A stretch of DNA of 64,000 nt, from NCBI GenBank assembly GCA_002794775.1, contig NBAY01000083.1, positions 1-64,000 on the forward strand. Reading direction: 5' to 3'. How positions within the stretch are numbered: position 1 is the stretch's first letter; every line of letters starts with the position of its first letter. Position numbers and translations under genes: made by a program. Below the pieces are notes generated by a model. That model had not been told where the DNA came from and ran no database searches. It saw only the letters and a list, made by a program, of their open reading frames with translations. This document shows, piece after piece, positions 1 through 11,154 of the stretch. Origin of the DNA: Porodaedalea pini. Taxonomy: Eukaryota > Basidiomycota > Agaricomycetes > Hymenochaetales > Hymenochaetaceae.

Positions 1-335
1 AGCAAAGAGAAAGAAGGGGAGGAAAAATTAGAAAAGAAAGAAGAATACGGGCGTAGTGGCTAAATGTGTGTATACGTAAATGTAAAGAAAAAGGACGTTA
101 AGTGGAACTAGGGGTTTGCGTTATATGAGATCTGGTGGAAGGTCTGAATAGTAGGGCATCGCATCAGGTGGGCGACGGAAAGAGAAATATGCAAATTGGA
201 TGAGAAGCATAAAGTTAGATGGGGCGAACCAATTTGAAAATGAAAGAGGGAGTGATGTCTTTTGAAAAAATTGACGACGGATCTGTGAAAAGAAGGGCAT
301 CAGGAAAACCCTCCTGGCCGGAACTGGTGGAATCA
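1..335 (+). mobile_element. 3' end of a second LINE copy (remnant)
   Basis: The stretch at about 292-322 (GGGCATCAGGAAAACCCTCC) closely matches the 3' end of the LINE at 3.5-9.5 kb read on its own (minus) strand, near 3545-3570. In both places a tract rich in GGAAT/ATTCC follows. This suggests that the first 335 bases are the 3' untranslated end of a related LINE in plus orientation, whose body lies outside the window. No protein similarity could be read in bases 1-290, so the left part is assigned only by continuity. Confidence 0.4.
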
Positions 336-540
336 TTGGAATGCGCCAGAAATTCTAAGTGATTCTGGCTCATTCCAATTCCGCATCATTCCTAAAGGTC
401 ATTCCCTACACCGTGCATTCTGCTGCATTCCAATTACATTCCACTTACATTCCAATGGTATTCCAATCCCGTTTTGTTACTTATCTTAGCATTTCCGACT
501 CTTTATTAGTGTATTCCATAATATTCCTAAACATTAACTA
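336..540. repeat. ATTCC-rich degenerate tail repeat
   Basis: The ATTCC motif occurs about every 10-15 bases (CATTCCAATTCC, TTACATTCCACTTACATTCC and similar). A comparable but less regular tract sits at the other LINE 3' end (about 3290-3535). This is best explained as a LINE 3' tail or a microsatellite-like target. No gene is seen here. Confidence 0.5.
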
Positions 541-2500
541 CTAAACTAAAAGGATGCCATGGCCGGTCGTCGGAATGAAGCCTTTCACGGTCATCATGTA
601 CAGACCACCGGCAAACTTCTTCTCAGACTTGATGCCCAGGATGACGGGTACGGCAAGCAGCTCCTTTTGTACATGCGACGATGTAAGGCACGCCGCAGCA
701 TCGATCTTGAGTTCCACAAAATCTACCTTGTGAAGCTTGGTCTCGCCAGTTCTGAGAGCACGCAAGTATGAAGCAGTGTCAGCACGACATCGTCCCATTG
801 TCATGATGCGCAGGCAAGACATGTACCTTGCCTTTGCGTGCTCGAACATCTCCTGTTGAATAGTCTTGAGAAGTGCAGGTATGGCAGTCTCCTTCAAGCC
901 CGTATCACGTCGCACAGAAAGTGTTTGCTTCTTCTGGATATCAACTGGACTGAGTTCAAGGCAAAGTGGAGCACCTGGACAAAAAGCCATTTGTAAGACC
1001 ACAGGAAAACCGAGAAATAAGGAATAATTGAATTTTCGCACCTTCTGTTTCCAGTCGTTGAACTTGTAGCCAGGAGTGTAGCCGTCCCGTACATCCACCT
1101 TCGCGCTTTCCTGAGCGTCTTCGCGAGCTCCTCACAGTGGTCGTATAACTCCTGCTTATTAGTGCGCATGGTAATACCGCAGGAGAACGAGCGACGCGTG
1201 ATGGGAGAACAAGACCCTGGTTGTCGCCACAAATCATGACCATGATTCCGACCATGCGTGTGCTAAGGCTCCACGTGTTCTGCCACAGAATAATTTGCCA
1301 CCGTTCAGACCCGTACCCTGCGGATCGTCCAGGTCTGAGACCACGACGTTGAACATCTCTGGCCGTGAGAAGTCTTGGCCAAGGCAATGCGACGTCGCAA
1401 CTTGGATGCCACGGCCGGTCATCGTGTAAAGACCACCGGCAAACTTCTCCTTGTCCAACTTGATGCCTGTGATGACGAGTACGGTAAGCAGCACCTCGTA
1501 CACGCGACGATGTAAATTGAGAATTTCCCGTACTTCAGTAGGGATACATGACCGTTTCTGTAGTCGGACAGATTGCTATGGGCTCCTCAAGCTCGGAGCT
1601 CCCTCTGAAGACGCATGTCATACCGACCTTAATCAGCGCCTATAATATTTGTCAGCACAAAGTGAGGATTACAGAACAATCAACGCACGTTCGTATACCA
1701 ACCCGGAAAGTCGACCCTTTCTTCATGCCAATAGCAATCTTCACCGTGCCGTCAATTCTCCCTTCCTCTTTCGTTGCCTTTTCCTGGGCGACAATTGCAG
1801 ACGTGCGCACAGCAGGCGCCACAGCCTCGGCCTTGAGTTCCACGAAATCTACCTTGTGAAGCTTGGTCTCCGTTTCGAGACACGCCAGTATGAAGCAATG
1901 TTGGTTCCAGGGAGGAAGACGGTAAAATCAGAGGCGAGTGCATGTACGGCGAAGAGGGAAGTCGATGATGTGAGTGATGCATCAAGGACTGTGACAACCT
2001 TTGGGAATGTGTTTGCGTCAAGTGCTAATGGTGAAACTGGACAAACTTTAACAATGCGTGTGGACAGATAAAGAGACTGGGCTCATGGGAGTCCTTGTCC
2101 AACACAAAAAATTATTTTAGCAGGTCCGGCGATGCGTGCAATGACGACAACAGGAACTGTTGCGGCAGACTTTACGGTCTTCGGCTTGAAGACGAGCATT
2201 CTAATAAGTTGAAGGTCAGAAGTCGGGACGGCATGTTGCCTGCAGCAGTGAGTGCATCCCACCAGGCGGCCGGTGAGGCTACCACTTCGTGTGTGATGGT
2301 TGCGGTGGGTGTGATTGAGGGTTTTTTCAGACATTCTGTAAGGACGTCGGCACCAGACATATTGGAGTGGCAGCAGATGTGAAAGCGATGTGTGGCATGT
2401 CGTGTCAAAACCAACATACATGTGATCAAGTTCCCACACCTCTTCTGTGGATGACACATCCAGGTGTGGGAAATTGGACTTGGCAGTTTTTGTCACCTGA
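541..2500 (-). pseudogene. prolyl-tRNA synthetase pseudogene (rearranged)
   Basis: On the minus strand, fragments of fungal prolyl-tRNA synthetase (class II, charges tRNA-Pro) appear in order from 2500 downward. The YbaK-like N-terminal domain gives LVFKPKTVKSAATVPVVVIA (about 2180-2110) and TFPKVVTVLDASLTSST (about 2010-1950). The catalytic core gives KFAGGLYTMTGRGIQ and ATSHCLGQDFSRPEMFNVV (about 1450-1350). The distal part gives DVRDGYTPGYKFNDW (about 1098-1050) and QKKQTLSVRRDTG (about 935-895). Frames change repeatedly and stops interrupt them, so no full protein is possible. The last 240 bp (780-541) repeat earlier pieces: ETKLHKVDFVELK occurs at both about 1880-1840 and 760-715, and the KKFAGGLYTMT region occurs twice. 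An internal duplication or a second overlapping fragment is therefore present. A functional copy must exist elsewhere in the genome. Confidence 0.85.
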
Positions 2501-3184
2501 AGTGCCTCCAAATACAAAATACATCATATCTCACTCAATTCTTCACAAAAACTCTTCAGAAAAGTTTCTAAATTTATGTGAGCTTAGAGGACAGAAGGTG
2601 GAATATTGAGACTGCAGTAGTGAAAATGGGTGTTTTTTGAGAAAACCTCCTTCCCAGATTTTTCCTGAGCTCAATTTTGAAGCTAATGACATGAACCTTG
2701 TTGGAGAATGGTATCTATACTGTATATTAAATTATAGATGGCTTATAACAATGCAGGCAATTTTTTGACAACTGTCTGAGTCAAGCAAATTTGGATGAGT
2801 TTGAGGGTTTCAGCACAACAGTCAAACAGGACAAGAGGAGACATTCACTCTAGTTCATCCCTCATAACATCAACAGTATAGTATATAGACCATTCTCCAA
2901 CAAGTTTCATGTCATTAGCTTCAAAATTGAGCTCAGGAAAAATCTGGGAAGGAGTTTTTTCTAGAAAAACACCCATTCTCACTACTGCAGCCTCAATATT
3001 CCACCTTCTGTCTACTAAGCTCACAAACATTTAGAAGCTGTTGAAAAATGAATTTGGCAACATTTTTGAAATGATTCTGTGAAGAATTGACAGAGATATG
3101 GATTTAACAGGTTTTTGAGGTGCTGAAATGCTCAAATTTTGTGATCTTCACATATGCATGTCTCAAGACTTATGAAAAACACTG
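2497..3184. mobile_element. foldback MITE with mariner-like end
   Basis: The two halves are inverted copies of each other. The segment around 2565-2715 (ending GTTGGAGAATGG) reappears reversed at 2890-3030 (starting CCATTCTCCAACAAG). The right end reads GACTTATGAAAAACACTG followed by TA, closely related to the terminus of the MITE at 62117-62965 (GACTTATGAAAATGGCTG, then TA). That points to a Tc1/mariner-type element that targets TA. The left terminus is degenerate or lost where it meets the prolyl-tRNA synthetase relic, and no left TA could be placed. There are no coding regions. Confidence 0.65.
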
Positions 3185-3535
3185 TAACCTGCAGATAGTT
3201 CATGGGTCCCAGTATAGGTCCAAGAAGCCAATCTAGTACCTGCACCTGTGTCAAGCCATGGCAGAATCTAATGAATTCCACAATCAATTTTTTATTCTAC
3301 AAAATTCCATAGAATCTATGAGGTGTATCATTTTTCTATCTATATTCTAAATTTCCAGCTGCCGATTCTGTTCAATTCCAAATGTTCGGCTTGCTGATTC
3401 CAGAAAATTCCAACAGAGCTCCAGAATTCACCTCAATTCCATCCAATTCTGAACAAGCTTGCTGAGTCCAAGCACATTCTAATATCATTCCAGAATATTC
3501 TACCAGTATTATTGTATTCTAAGCCAATTCTATCT
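3185..3535 (-). repeat. GGAAT/ATTCC-rich LINE 3' tail
   Basis: Read on the minus strand this follows the LINE 3' end. It is made of loosely repeated TTCTGGAAT, TTGGAATT and AGAAT words (for example at 3360-3500). It probably arose as an extended or slippage-prone tail during target-primed insertion. No gene is seen. Confidence 0.4.
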
Positions 3536-6500
3536 TTTTCCGCTTGGGAGGGTTTTCCTGATGGGGCATACATTAAGAATGTGGTGGACGTCATGTTTGG
3601 TACAGAGCGGGTCCAGGCACCGGCTTGGCAGGTTTCAATCATGCATGTCGTGTGTGTTCAGGAGGATTCCAACTGCTTTTGACTGGAGGTTGCGGGGAAT
3701 GTGCTTCTCAGGATTTAGTCGCAGGAATGGACGTAACTGGCGACGAGGATAAAGGATAAATGGTGCAGTAGTGATACTGTGATGGTGTCGGAGGTTTAGG
3801 ACACAGTTCCGCCATTTGGCTAGGAGGTCGGACAAAAATTGCGCGTGTAGGTTGGGTAGGGTATTAGGTGCGAGGCTTTTGCGCTGCGCACGTGAAGCTT
3901 GGGCAGCAAGCTGATCTGCTTGTGAATTTCCTGGCAATCCCATGTGGGAGGGTACCCACTGTACTGGGATGGTGGATGCTTCGTGATGAGTGGCTAAGAA
4001 TATGCCACAAAGTCTGTGAACGGCTGTGATAAAAGCTGCATGAAGGGGGTCCTCTGAGAAGATGAGATGCACACAGTTGGCTGAGTCTGTAATAACACAG
4101 AGGTGGATTGGGTAGGCACAATGCGCTAGCAAAGATGAAAAGTGTGCTAGACCAGCAATGAGAGCTTGTTGCTCTTTGTAAAGGATGTTACTTTGAGTGT
4201 GCACGTCTGAAGCAAAGGATACAACTTCGCGTCAGTTATGCATGATGGAATACCTGTGCCTGCTGGTGGGTATGCCATTCTGATCAATAATGGAGCCATC
4301 TGTAAATAGAAAGTATTGGAAAGGGGGGGAATGATTGAAGAGTTGAAGAAATGATTGTTTAACGAAAGAACTGTGTTTGTGAGAAACAATTGGAACAAGA
4401 GAGAGACGTGAATGAATGGGTGGGATGATAGGGTAAAGGGAAGTACTAGGAATGATAATGTTCGCTGGGAGTAATTTGCGAATATCCGCTGAAGGAGGGA
4501 GAGAAGTGTGAAATGATGATACGTAAGAAGTTATAAAGCATTTGGCTTGATATTGAATGAAAAGGTCAATGGGTGGGATAGAAAGTAAGGAACCGGCTGC
4601 ATCTTTATGAACACTGTGAGAAATAATGAGGGAAAGGGTGCGGTGTTGCACCTGTGATAAAATAGAACCAATGGCAGGGGAGTCAGAGAAAAGTTGAGCG
4701 CCGTAAATGGCGATGGAACGAATAAGATTGAAATATAAAAGGCGGGCATGTTCGAGATACGCGCCATGAGAATGTTGAAATAAGAAAGAACATTGAGATA
4801 GGGTGGATAATGCCTTGTTGGCGTGGGAGTGAAGGTGTAGGTGAGGAATGAGATGATGGTGAAAAATAACGCCCAGCCATGTAATATGTGGCCGGGGATG
4901 AATAGTTTGGGATGGGGATAGAATAAGGGAAGGCTGATGGTCTGGTTGTGTTGGAAAGGACACAGATTGGTTGGTGAAATTGGGAGTGAAATGAATAAGT
5001 TCGATAGAATCTAGGTCAATGGAGAGGCCCAGTTGTGAAAATTGAAGGGAAAGAAAGCAAAATTGGTTTCGTAAACGAATGAGGTTGGTGCGCATGCTCA
5101 AGGAGCGCGCAGAAAGGAGATGATCGTCCATGTAAGCAAGGAGCAGGCAATTATAAGGGAAACATTTGTAACAGGCTTCAATAGCTGGAGCAGCTGCGAA
5201 GATAGAAATGAGGGGAGAAAGGGAGGACCCTTGGGGGATGCCCCGGTTGGGTTTGGTGAAAGTGTCAGAAAAGTATTGGTTGAAGTGTAAGGAAATAGGA
5301 CAATTGCACATCCAATGGGAAATGCAATTAATAAGGTTGGGGTGGATGTTTGACCGGGTTAAACAGTCGATAAGTAATGGGTGAGAAATGTTGTCAAAGA
5401 AACCTTGTATGTCAATGGTGACTACAGACGTCAACCAACAATGACGGGAAGGTTCAAAAGGGCCCAGCCCAGGATTACTGGAAATGGGTGAAGAAATGAA
5501 TGGATCATGGTTATTTAAGTGTAAAAGTTCATAGCATGCAGTTAGCGCAGATAGTGCTTTACAGCAGCCATGTTGAGAAGACGGGATAAGAGAACATTGT
5601 TCAAAAATGGTTTGAAGGCAGTTAAAAAGAATGCATTTGAATAGTTTTCCTATCGTGTCCACAAGGGCGATGGGATGAAAAGAACGAGGGAGAGAAAAAT
5701 CAGTGCGTTTCGGTTTGGGAATGAATGTGACAATGGAATGTTTGAATGAAAGAGGGAAATAGCCAAAAGAGAGGCAGGATGAAAATATTTGAGAAAAGAA
5801 AAGAGGTTCAAATTCAATAAAAAGTTTAAGGTGAAGAAAAGTGAAAGAATTGTCACCTGGGGCAGTTGAATCGTCCATACCCTTTAGAGCCCAGAGCATT
5901 TCATCGACAGAGACTGGCTCAATGTCGGCTAGAGGTGGGAGCAGGTGCTGGTCGTGGTAACCAGGCGGTAGCGTGGGGAAGAATGTAGAGCGGAAGAGGT
6001 CGGATTTCTTGCTCTCATTAAGAGTGTAACTCCTGGAAGGGAGCTTGAGGGCACTGATGGGGTGACGGCGACGTGCCGAGCCAAAATGTTGGCGTTTCCA
6101 GATCAACGAATGGTCAGATTGATGGAGTAGGTTGCCGAAGAAGGAGGATTTGGCTGCGGCTAAGGTTTTGTTGAGCCGGGCGAGGTTGTCTGGCAACGGG
6201 TTATGATGATGCACTTGGTAGTCACAATTGCACTGCTCAGTCCACCATGAATGGGGCCTGAAGTATGTTTGGGGTTTATGCTTTCGCAGAAAGTAGGTCG
6301 TGAAAGAAGAAAAGGCGGTGTAAAAGGAGCATAATTTGGAGTCTAAATGAAGGGGGAGGCGAATGTCGGAAGCATCAAATGAAAAAAGATGTGATTCACG
6401 AAATTCAGCGATTAGGGAAGGAAGGTCCTGTTTGCGAACCAATCGGAGAGGATGAGTGACTGATGGGGGAATAAATGAAATGGGTATGTTAAAAATGAGA

Positions 6501-9500
6501 GGAAGATGGTCGGAGTGAAATTCAAAGGAAGAGTCGCCGATGAGGAGGGATTGAACGAGAAAGGGAGAAATGTCAGGGGAACTAATAACGAGGTCCAGAG
6601 TAGAGGAACCCTGGGGATATAAAAAGGTAGGTATATTGGGGGGGTTGGCGACTATTAAGGAAGACTGATCAAGCCAATGTAAGAAAGGTTCAGAAGAGGG
6701 AAAGTGTTGGGAATGGGTAACGTCAGACCAAAGGGCAGAATGTCTGTTGAAATCACCAATGAAGATGTGGGTATTAGCAGATGGGGGGTTGGGGAAAGGA
6801 TCTTCAAAAGAGTGGGTGGCTGGAGAACTATAGACGTTCCAAATGTAAACAGATGGTAGAGAAGGACCGCAGTCGACACTTATGGTGACTTGGCCTATGG
6901 GCTGAGATAGATGTGGGTGGGAATTGAAAAGATGGGCGATGCGTGGATGAATAAAGGTTGTGCAACTAGGTCTAATAGAAAGGGATGAAGGAGGAAGGAT
7001 GCAAATAAAAGGGTCCGCGTTACGAGTGGCATATTGCAAATCTCCCAATGGGGATGATTTGGAAGGAACGATGGTGGAGATGGTAGGAATCTCTTGTAAA
7101 CAGATAATGTCAGGGCATAAATTGCCACGTTGAAAGAGAGACTTGAAAAGAAGGTCAGATGTAGGTTCAGAACGATGAATATTCAGAGAAAGAATGGAAG
7201 GGCGGTTGGTAATTTTGACAGGCTGGGCAGGCGGAAGACCTGGCATTGTGATCGCCTTGACAGTTAATGCAGTGCGCAAAGTGCTGGCACGCAAGGTTGT
7301 TGGTGGCGGTGCAAGGGGTGCACCTGGCTACATGAACAACAGTTTGATGTGGCTCAGAACAAATAGCACATCGTGCCACAGAGTGGCATTTGGTTGAAGG
7401 GTGTCCTAGGTGATGGCAATTGTCACATTGAGAAATAGTTGGTTGAGCCTGCATCTCCTTGAGGTGTCGGATGATACTGAAGACCGGGATGCTGCAGTTG
7501 TTATGAAGGAAGAAATGATTGAAAGCAAGGTGATTAGTGTCTTTCAGGATGATAGAGACATTACAATAGTCCAGGGTGTTTAGGCGTTCAATTGACGCCA
7601 TAAAGCGGAGGGGGGGTAGAGGAACTCCTGATCGGCGAACTGAGGGAGAGATTTCAGTTCCTCCATTAAATCATCTTCGGTGTAGAGGATGTTGGAGTCT
7701 TTGTCGAATACCAGCATGGCCGGGAGGACAAGCTTGAACTAGGGGGAGGGGGTGAACACCCTCGCTCCGTTAATGTTAATGACATGGTTAAGAAGAGACG
7801 AAAGGGATGAGAAAGTAGAGTCGAAGTCAGCGTGAATGTTAGTGAATGAGATGCAGAGGTTGCCGTTGGAGGTGTATTCGATGTTAAGGATGATGAGATG
7901 TTTAAAGTCTGTAGAGCCTTTAAGGCTCAAACGAACAGTGTTTTTTATGGAGTTAGGTAAAGGCCGGACAGCGAGGTTATCCGGAAGAGAAAAATAAATG
8001 CGCTTGACGTTATGAACACGAGTATTGACCGAGCCATTAGCACGGTTCATAGGCATGGTAGTGACCTCCCCATCAGGGTGATCTGTAGTGGTTTTTGTAA
8101 CTTTGGTGGGAACCTGCTTGGGCCTTTTCTGGGCAGCCCTAGCGTATGTGACTGTGGTATATCCATCTTTGTCCATGCCGACAGACTGGATAGGTGGTGG
8201 GTAGATGGTGGTGGATAGGCCTGGGTGTGGAGTGTTGTGTTCGGAGTGCATGTAGCCATCCGGTGCGTGAATCATTCCTTGAGTGTCCATTTGATAGCCA
8301 GAATCTGGGACACGGGTTTTGGCCATAGCTGCAGCGTATTCCGTGTGTCCGCCTTTGGGGGGTGGCACGCATTGTTTAACTACCAGGGGGGGAGGAGGAA
8401 AATGTGGGTCGTGAATGAAACGGGTGCCGAGTGGTTCCAGTAAATACTTTATGTCTGCAGGAGTGTTAGCCGAAAAGGATACTTTGGGTTTAGGGGTGTT
8501 TTGTGCCTGTTTTTCGAGTTTGTTAGTTTTCTCAGTTAGGGATGATACCATAGATATGAGGGATGAAATGGAACGGGACATGTTGGTGAGTTCATCAGAA
8601 ATATGTTCGTCGCGAATATCCTGAGGGCTGCGATAAATATTGTCGAAGACGTTTTTACAATAAGGCGCATGAATCTTGAAGGTGGTCTGGAAACTGTTCA
8701 TAGATGTGTTAGCATAATTCTTGCATTGGGTTTCTTCATTGAACATATTTGAGCGATTAATCCAGAAACAAAGAGAAGAAGCGATGCCGGCCATGTAACG
8801 GCCCATGCGTGCGGGATCGTTATAGAAAGGTGTCTCCAACTTCCAGGAATCCTGTGAAATAAGGGTGCGGAGGTCACGGACCGACTCTTCTGCAAGTTGA
8901 AGGGATTTCCTATTGACTTCCTCGGCGATTTCCGGGTTCTCGTCATCGATATCGATGGGGTCGTTATCGACCCGGGGGGGTTGCGTATCCACGTACAAGT
9001 TGTCGTCGGCGTCCATGGCATCTTTGTCGTCGGGAATCTGACCGATCATGGCCAGGTTACTGGGGGCGTCGCATCCTTGGTGTTCTTCCTCGGAAGGTGA
9101 TCGTTTAAGGGAAATTTGAGATGGGATATCTGGAGTGGGGGGGAGGTCCCCTTGTTTACGAAGGGCGGCGGCGTGATTGTCCGCCGCAGTATCGGGTGAC
9201 CACTTAGCGATGTTACTCGCTGCATAGTCGCATACGGTTGAATTATGGTTGTATGTCGAGTCGCGTCCGCATTTTTCGCAGAGTTTCGCCGCGCCAGAGA
9301 CACACGAGCGACTGTGATGAGGGAGTTCGTATTTACACTCGTCGCATTTGGTCGGGTCCTTGATGTTGCCTAAGGACCTGAGCGATTTTATTCTATGAAG
9401 ACTCGGTGGCTTCGCATTGGGGGGCGGGGCCATCGTTAAAGACAAGAAGATACACAGATGAAGTCTTTCCCACGGTCGAGATGATGGTGGTAAGAGAGTA
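3536..9500 (-). mobile_element. non-LTR retrotransposon (LINE, RNase H-bearing)
   Basis: This is a nearly full-length LINE on the minus strand: ORF1 (gag-like, zinc knuckles), then ORF2 (endonuclease, reverse transcriptase, RNase H), then a 3' end with a GGAAT-rich tail. ORF2 carries an APE-type endonuclease and a terminal RNase H, the architecture of the I/Tad1-like LINE groups common in fungi. Both ORFs contain stops or frameshifts, so this copy is inactive. The 5' limit was not determined. It must lie between the ORF1 start (about 9435) and the LSM6 5' region, and 9500 is approximate. No target-site duplication was found by eye. Confidence 0.85.
3635..7294 (-). pseudogene. LINE ORF2: endonuclease, RT and RNase H (frameshifted)
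   Basis: The main open part runs 7294 to 4232 (about 1020 codons). It opens with an APE-like endonuclease (ILSLNIHRS, DIICLQEIP, FIGDFNRH, SDHLPLIF). The reverse transcriptase follows, with FIPKPKR, VTIDIQGFFDNISHPLL, RGIPQGSSLSPLISIF and the catalytic box LLAYMDDHLL. A YMDD box is less usual than YADD or YVDD in LINEs. The RNase H domain begins in this frame (FTDGS, about 4300). It is broken by a frameshift at about 4205-4235 and continues in another frame from 4204 to 3635 with YKEQQALIAGL, VITDSANCV and VQWVPSHMGLPGNSQADQLA, the remaining acidic and His residues of the site. The N terminus overlaps the end of ORF1 by about 130 bp. A later ATG at about 7246 is also possible. Confidence 0.88.
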
Positions 9501-9538
9501 GGTGCACCGTCTGCGCGCCCACCGCTCAACTTCGCCAA
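7167..9538 (-). pseudogene. LINE ORF1: gag-like nucleic-acid-binding protein (broken)
   Basis: The long open segment spans 9538-7739. The first methionine gives an N-terminal extension, and the in-frame MAPPPNAKPPS at about 9433 may be the true start. The N terminus has a cysteine cluster (CDECKYELPHHSRSC, CEKCGR), followed by low-complexity acidic and proline-rich sequence. A TAG stop at 7739-7741 interrupts the frame, which then stays open for about 50 codons (FKLVLPAMLVFDKDSN onward). The protein continues in another frame from 7601 to 7167 and ends in tandem zinc knuckles (CDNCHHLGHPSTKC, CAICSEPHQTVVHVARC, CINCQGDHNARSSACPAC). These are typical of LINE ORF1 C termini that bind the element RNA. 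One nonsense change and one frameshift inactivate it, unless programmed recoding occurs. Confidence 0.8.
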
Positions 9539-9546
9539 CGACTACT

Positions 9547-9954
9547 ATGGTCGACGAGGCTACGCCACCACCGCCACCCGTAGAGCCTTCAAACGCAGCG
9601 CCAGAGACGCCCGATCCGCCAATTGGCTCTCCAACTGAATTTCTGAAGGGTGTGGTCGGCAAGCGCGTCATTGTGCGCCTCACCTCCGGAGTTGATTACC
9701 GTGGTACGTGTCTCGCAGTTCTTGCCTTCATATGGGGCTGATGGATGCACATTTAGGTCTGCTGTCATGTTTAGACGGTTATATGAACATCGCTCTCGAG
9801 CATACGGAGGAATATGTGAATGGGCGAGTAACAAATAAGTACGGAGACGCGTTCGTTAGAGGAAACAACGGTGAGTGCATCTTGATAACTTCTTCTCGCC
9901 GAGTCTGATTTTATCTGTCAAGTACTATATATTTCCGCTGATGAAGCTCTCTGA
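9547..9954 (+). CDS. LSM6: U6 snRNA-associated Sm-like protein LSm6
   Basis: LSm6 is a subunit of the LSm1-7 ring (cytoplasmic mRNA decapping) and the LSm2-8 ring (U6 snRNA binding in the nucleus). Three exons can be read exactly: 9547-9703, 9757-9870 and 9923-9954. The two introns are 9704-9756 (GTACGT...TAG, 53 bp) and 9871-9922 (GTGAGT...AAG, 52 bp). The spliced protein is about 100 residues. An N-terminal proline-rich leader (ATPPPPPVEPSNAAPETPDP) is followed by the Sm fold: Sm1 (SPTEFLKGVVGKRVIVRLTS, then GVDYRGLLSCLDGYMNIALE) and Sm2 (NKYGDAFVRGNNVLYISADE). This is the normal length and order for the family, and the gene looks intact. The LINE 5' end lies only tens of bases upstream in head-to-head orientation, so the promoter may be shared with or displaced by the element. 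Confidence 0.95.
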
Positions 9955-11154
9955 ATGAGCATGATGCGCATATGTTATGTTTTCATGCGTCAAAAACGAG
10001 CCTCAGCTTGAATCAATCCCTTCTTCCTCGACCCCTCAATCGAGTAAGTAGACGGGAGGTATTTGCTTTAGCTCGGAAAGAGTGTCGTATCCTACTAAAA
10101 TAGGGAGAACAAGAAGCACTTCAGGGGCTATCCAGTTTTTTGCAGGAGCAGGGCAAAGCTGAGGGTGTCGTCGCCGACGCCGTAACTTATAAATATCAGA
10201 TACGCCCCCCCCCCCCCTCTCACCCTTCTCCTATCTCTTTTCCTGATTATATCCACAATATTGTCATGATCACACCGCCGCTGTGGAATTCAAGTCGATT
10301 TCTAATGAAATGGCCAGCTATGATCTTTCTATTTTGGCTTCCTGCGGCGAGGCAGTATCACGATTCACGACCAATCTCGAGCTCCATTATTTTCGATATC
10401 CTTGATTGCTGTGGAGAACAGGTAGTTAGCTGCTAATCATTTTTGCGTCACTGTGGACTGCTAGACATGAGCGGTGGTATCGCAGCATAGCCTTAGCGAG
10501 ACTACTCCCGCTTTCTAATGTTCATATCTTCTAGATCAATTGGTGGCGTACTAACTTTGTCATCTTTCAGAAGATCGTCGTTGTAAGGCTCAGGGCTTGG
10601 CGTTTAACTGGTGCCACAGCGCCCGTCGCATCTCAGGACTTGATACAAGGCTCTATGACCAGTATGAGCGGCGATGTTGCGCGCCCGGCAAAGCTGTATC
10701 CGTGGATACTTTGAAATACGTTCTGACGTTGTTGTATCGTGCTCATAAAGCCGAGTTGACAAGAATTATATTCCCTGCTATTCTATGACAGGATCGAATT
10801 ATCTGTCGCGTTCGTGCCGTAACTGCAGCACGACCATGACCACGATCATGATGTTTGCCTAAGGTAAGATTTACAGCAAATAATTCATTTTTATAAAATC
10901 CCGAAGTAAACGCATGCCTGATGTCTGTCATCCCCAGCACTTCTGTTATACGAAGATGTCAGCCTCCGAGGTAACCGTGATTACTTGTACGTTTCGCCGT
11001 TAGAATAACCACACTGCATTTGCTAATCACTAGTGATTCGGCATGTCAAGTCTTCCGCAGACACGTACATATAAAACACATCCTGCGATCGAGCCACTGA
11101 TAGCATTTGCCTGCATCTGCCTTCTGACATCTTCAGCTCAAAAGCAAACTCGCA
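9955..11154. other. intergenic, no convincing gene
   Basis: A run of 14 C bases lies at about 10205-10218. Bases 10270-10410 read as a short coding-like frame (VEFKSISNEMASYDLSILAS) without recognisable start, stop or family, possibly a gene relic. The 63-codon open frame at 10597-10788 has no recognisable homology. The last 90 bp are the promoter of DUF6533 gene A. Confidence 0.4.
11070..11076 (+). promoter_or_regulatory. TATA box of DUF6533 gene A
   Basis: TATAAAA lies about 85 bp upstream of the chosen start codon. This spacing resembles that of TATA-like motifs before the B, D and E paralogues. Confidence 0.5.

Noticed and set aside
541..771. A small plus-strand gene starting MAGRRNEAFHG
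   Set aside because: It is the antisense of a prolyl-tRNA synthetase fragment.
10140..10436. A 98-codon gene downstream of LSM6
   Set aside because: The frame runs through a poly-C tract and intron-like sequence and has no recognisable domain.
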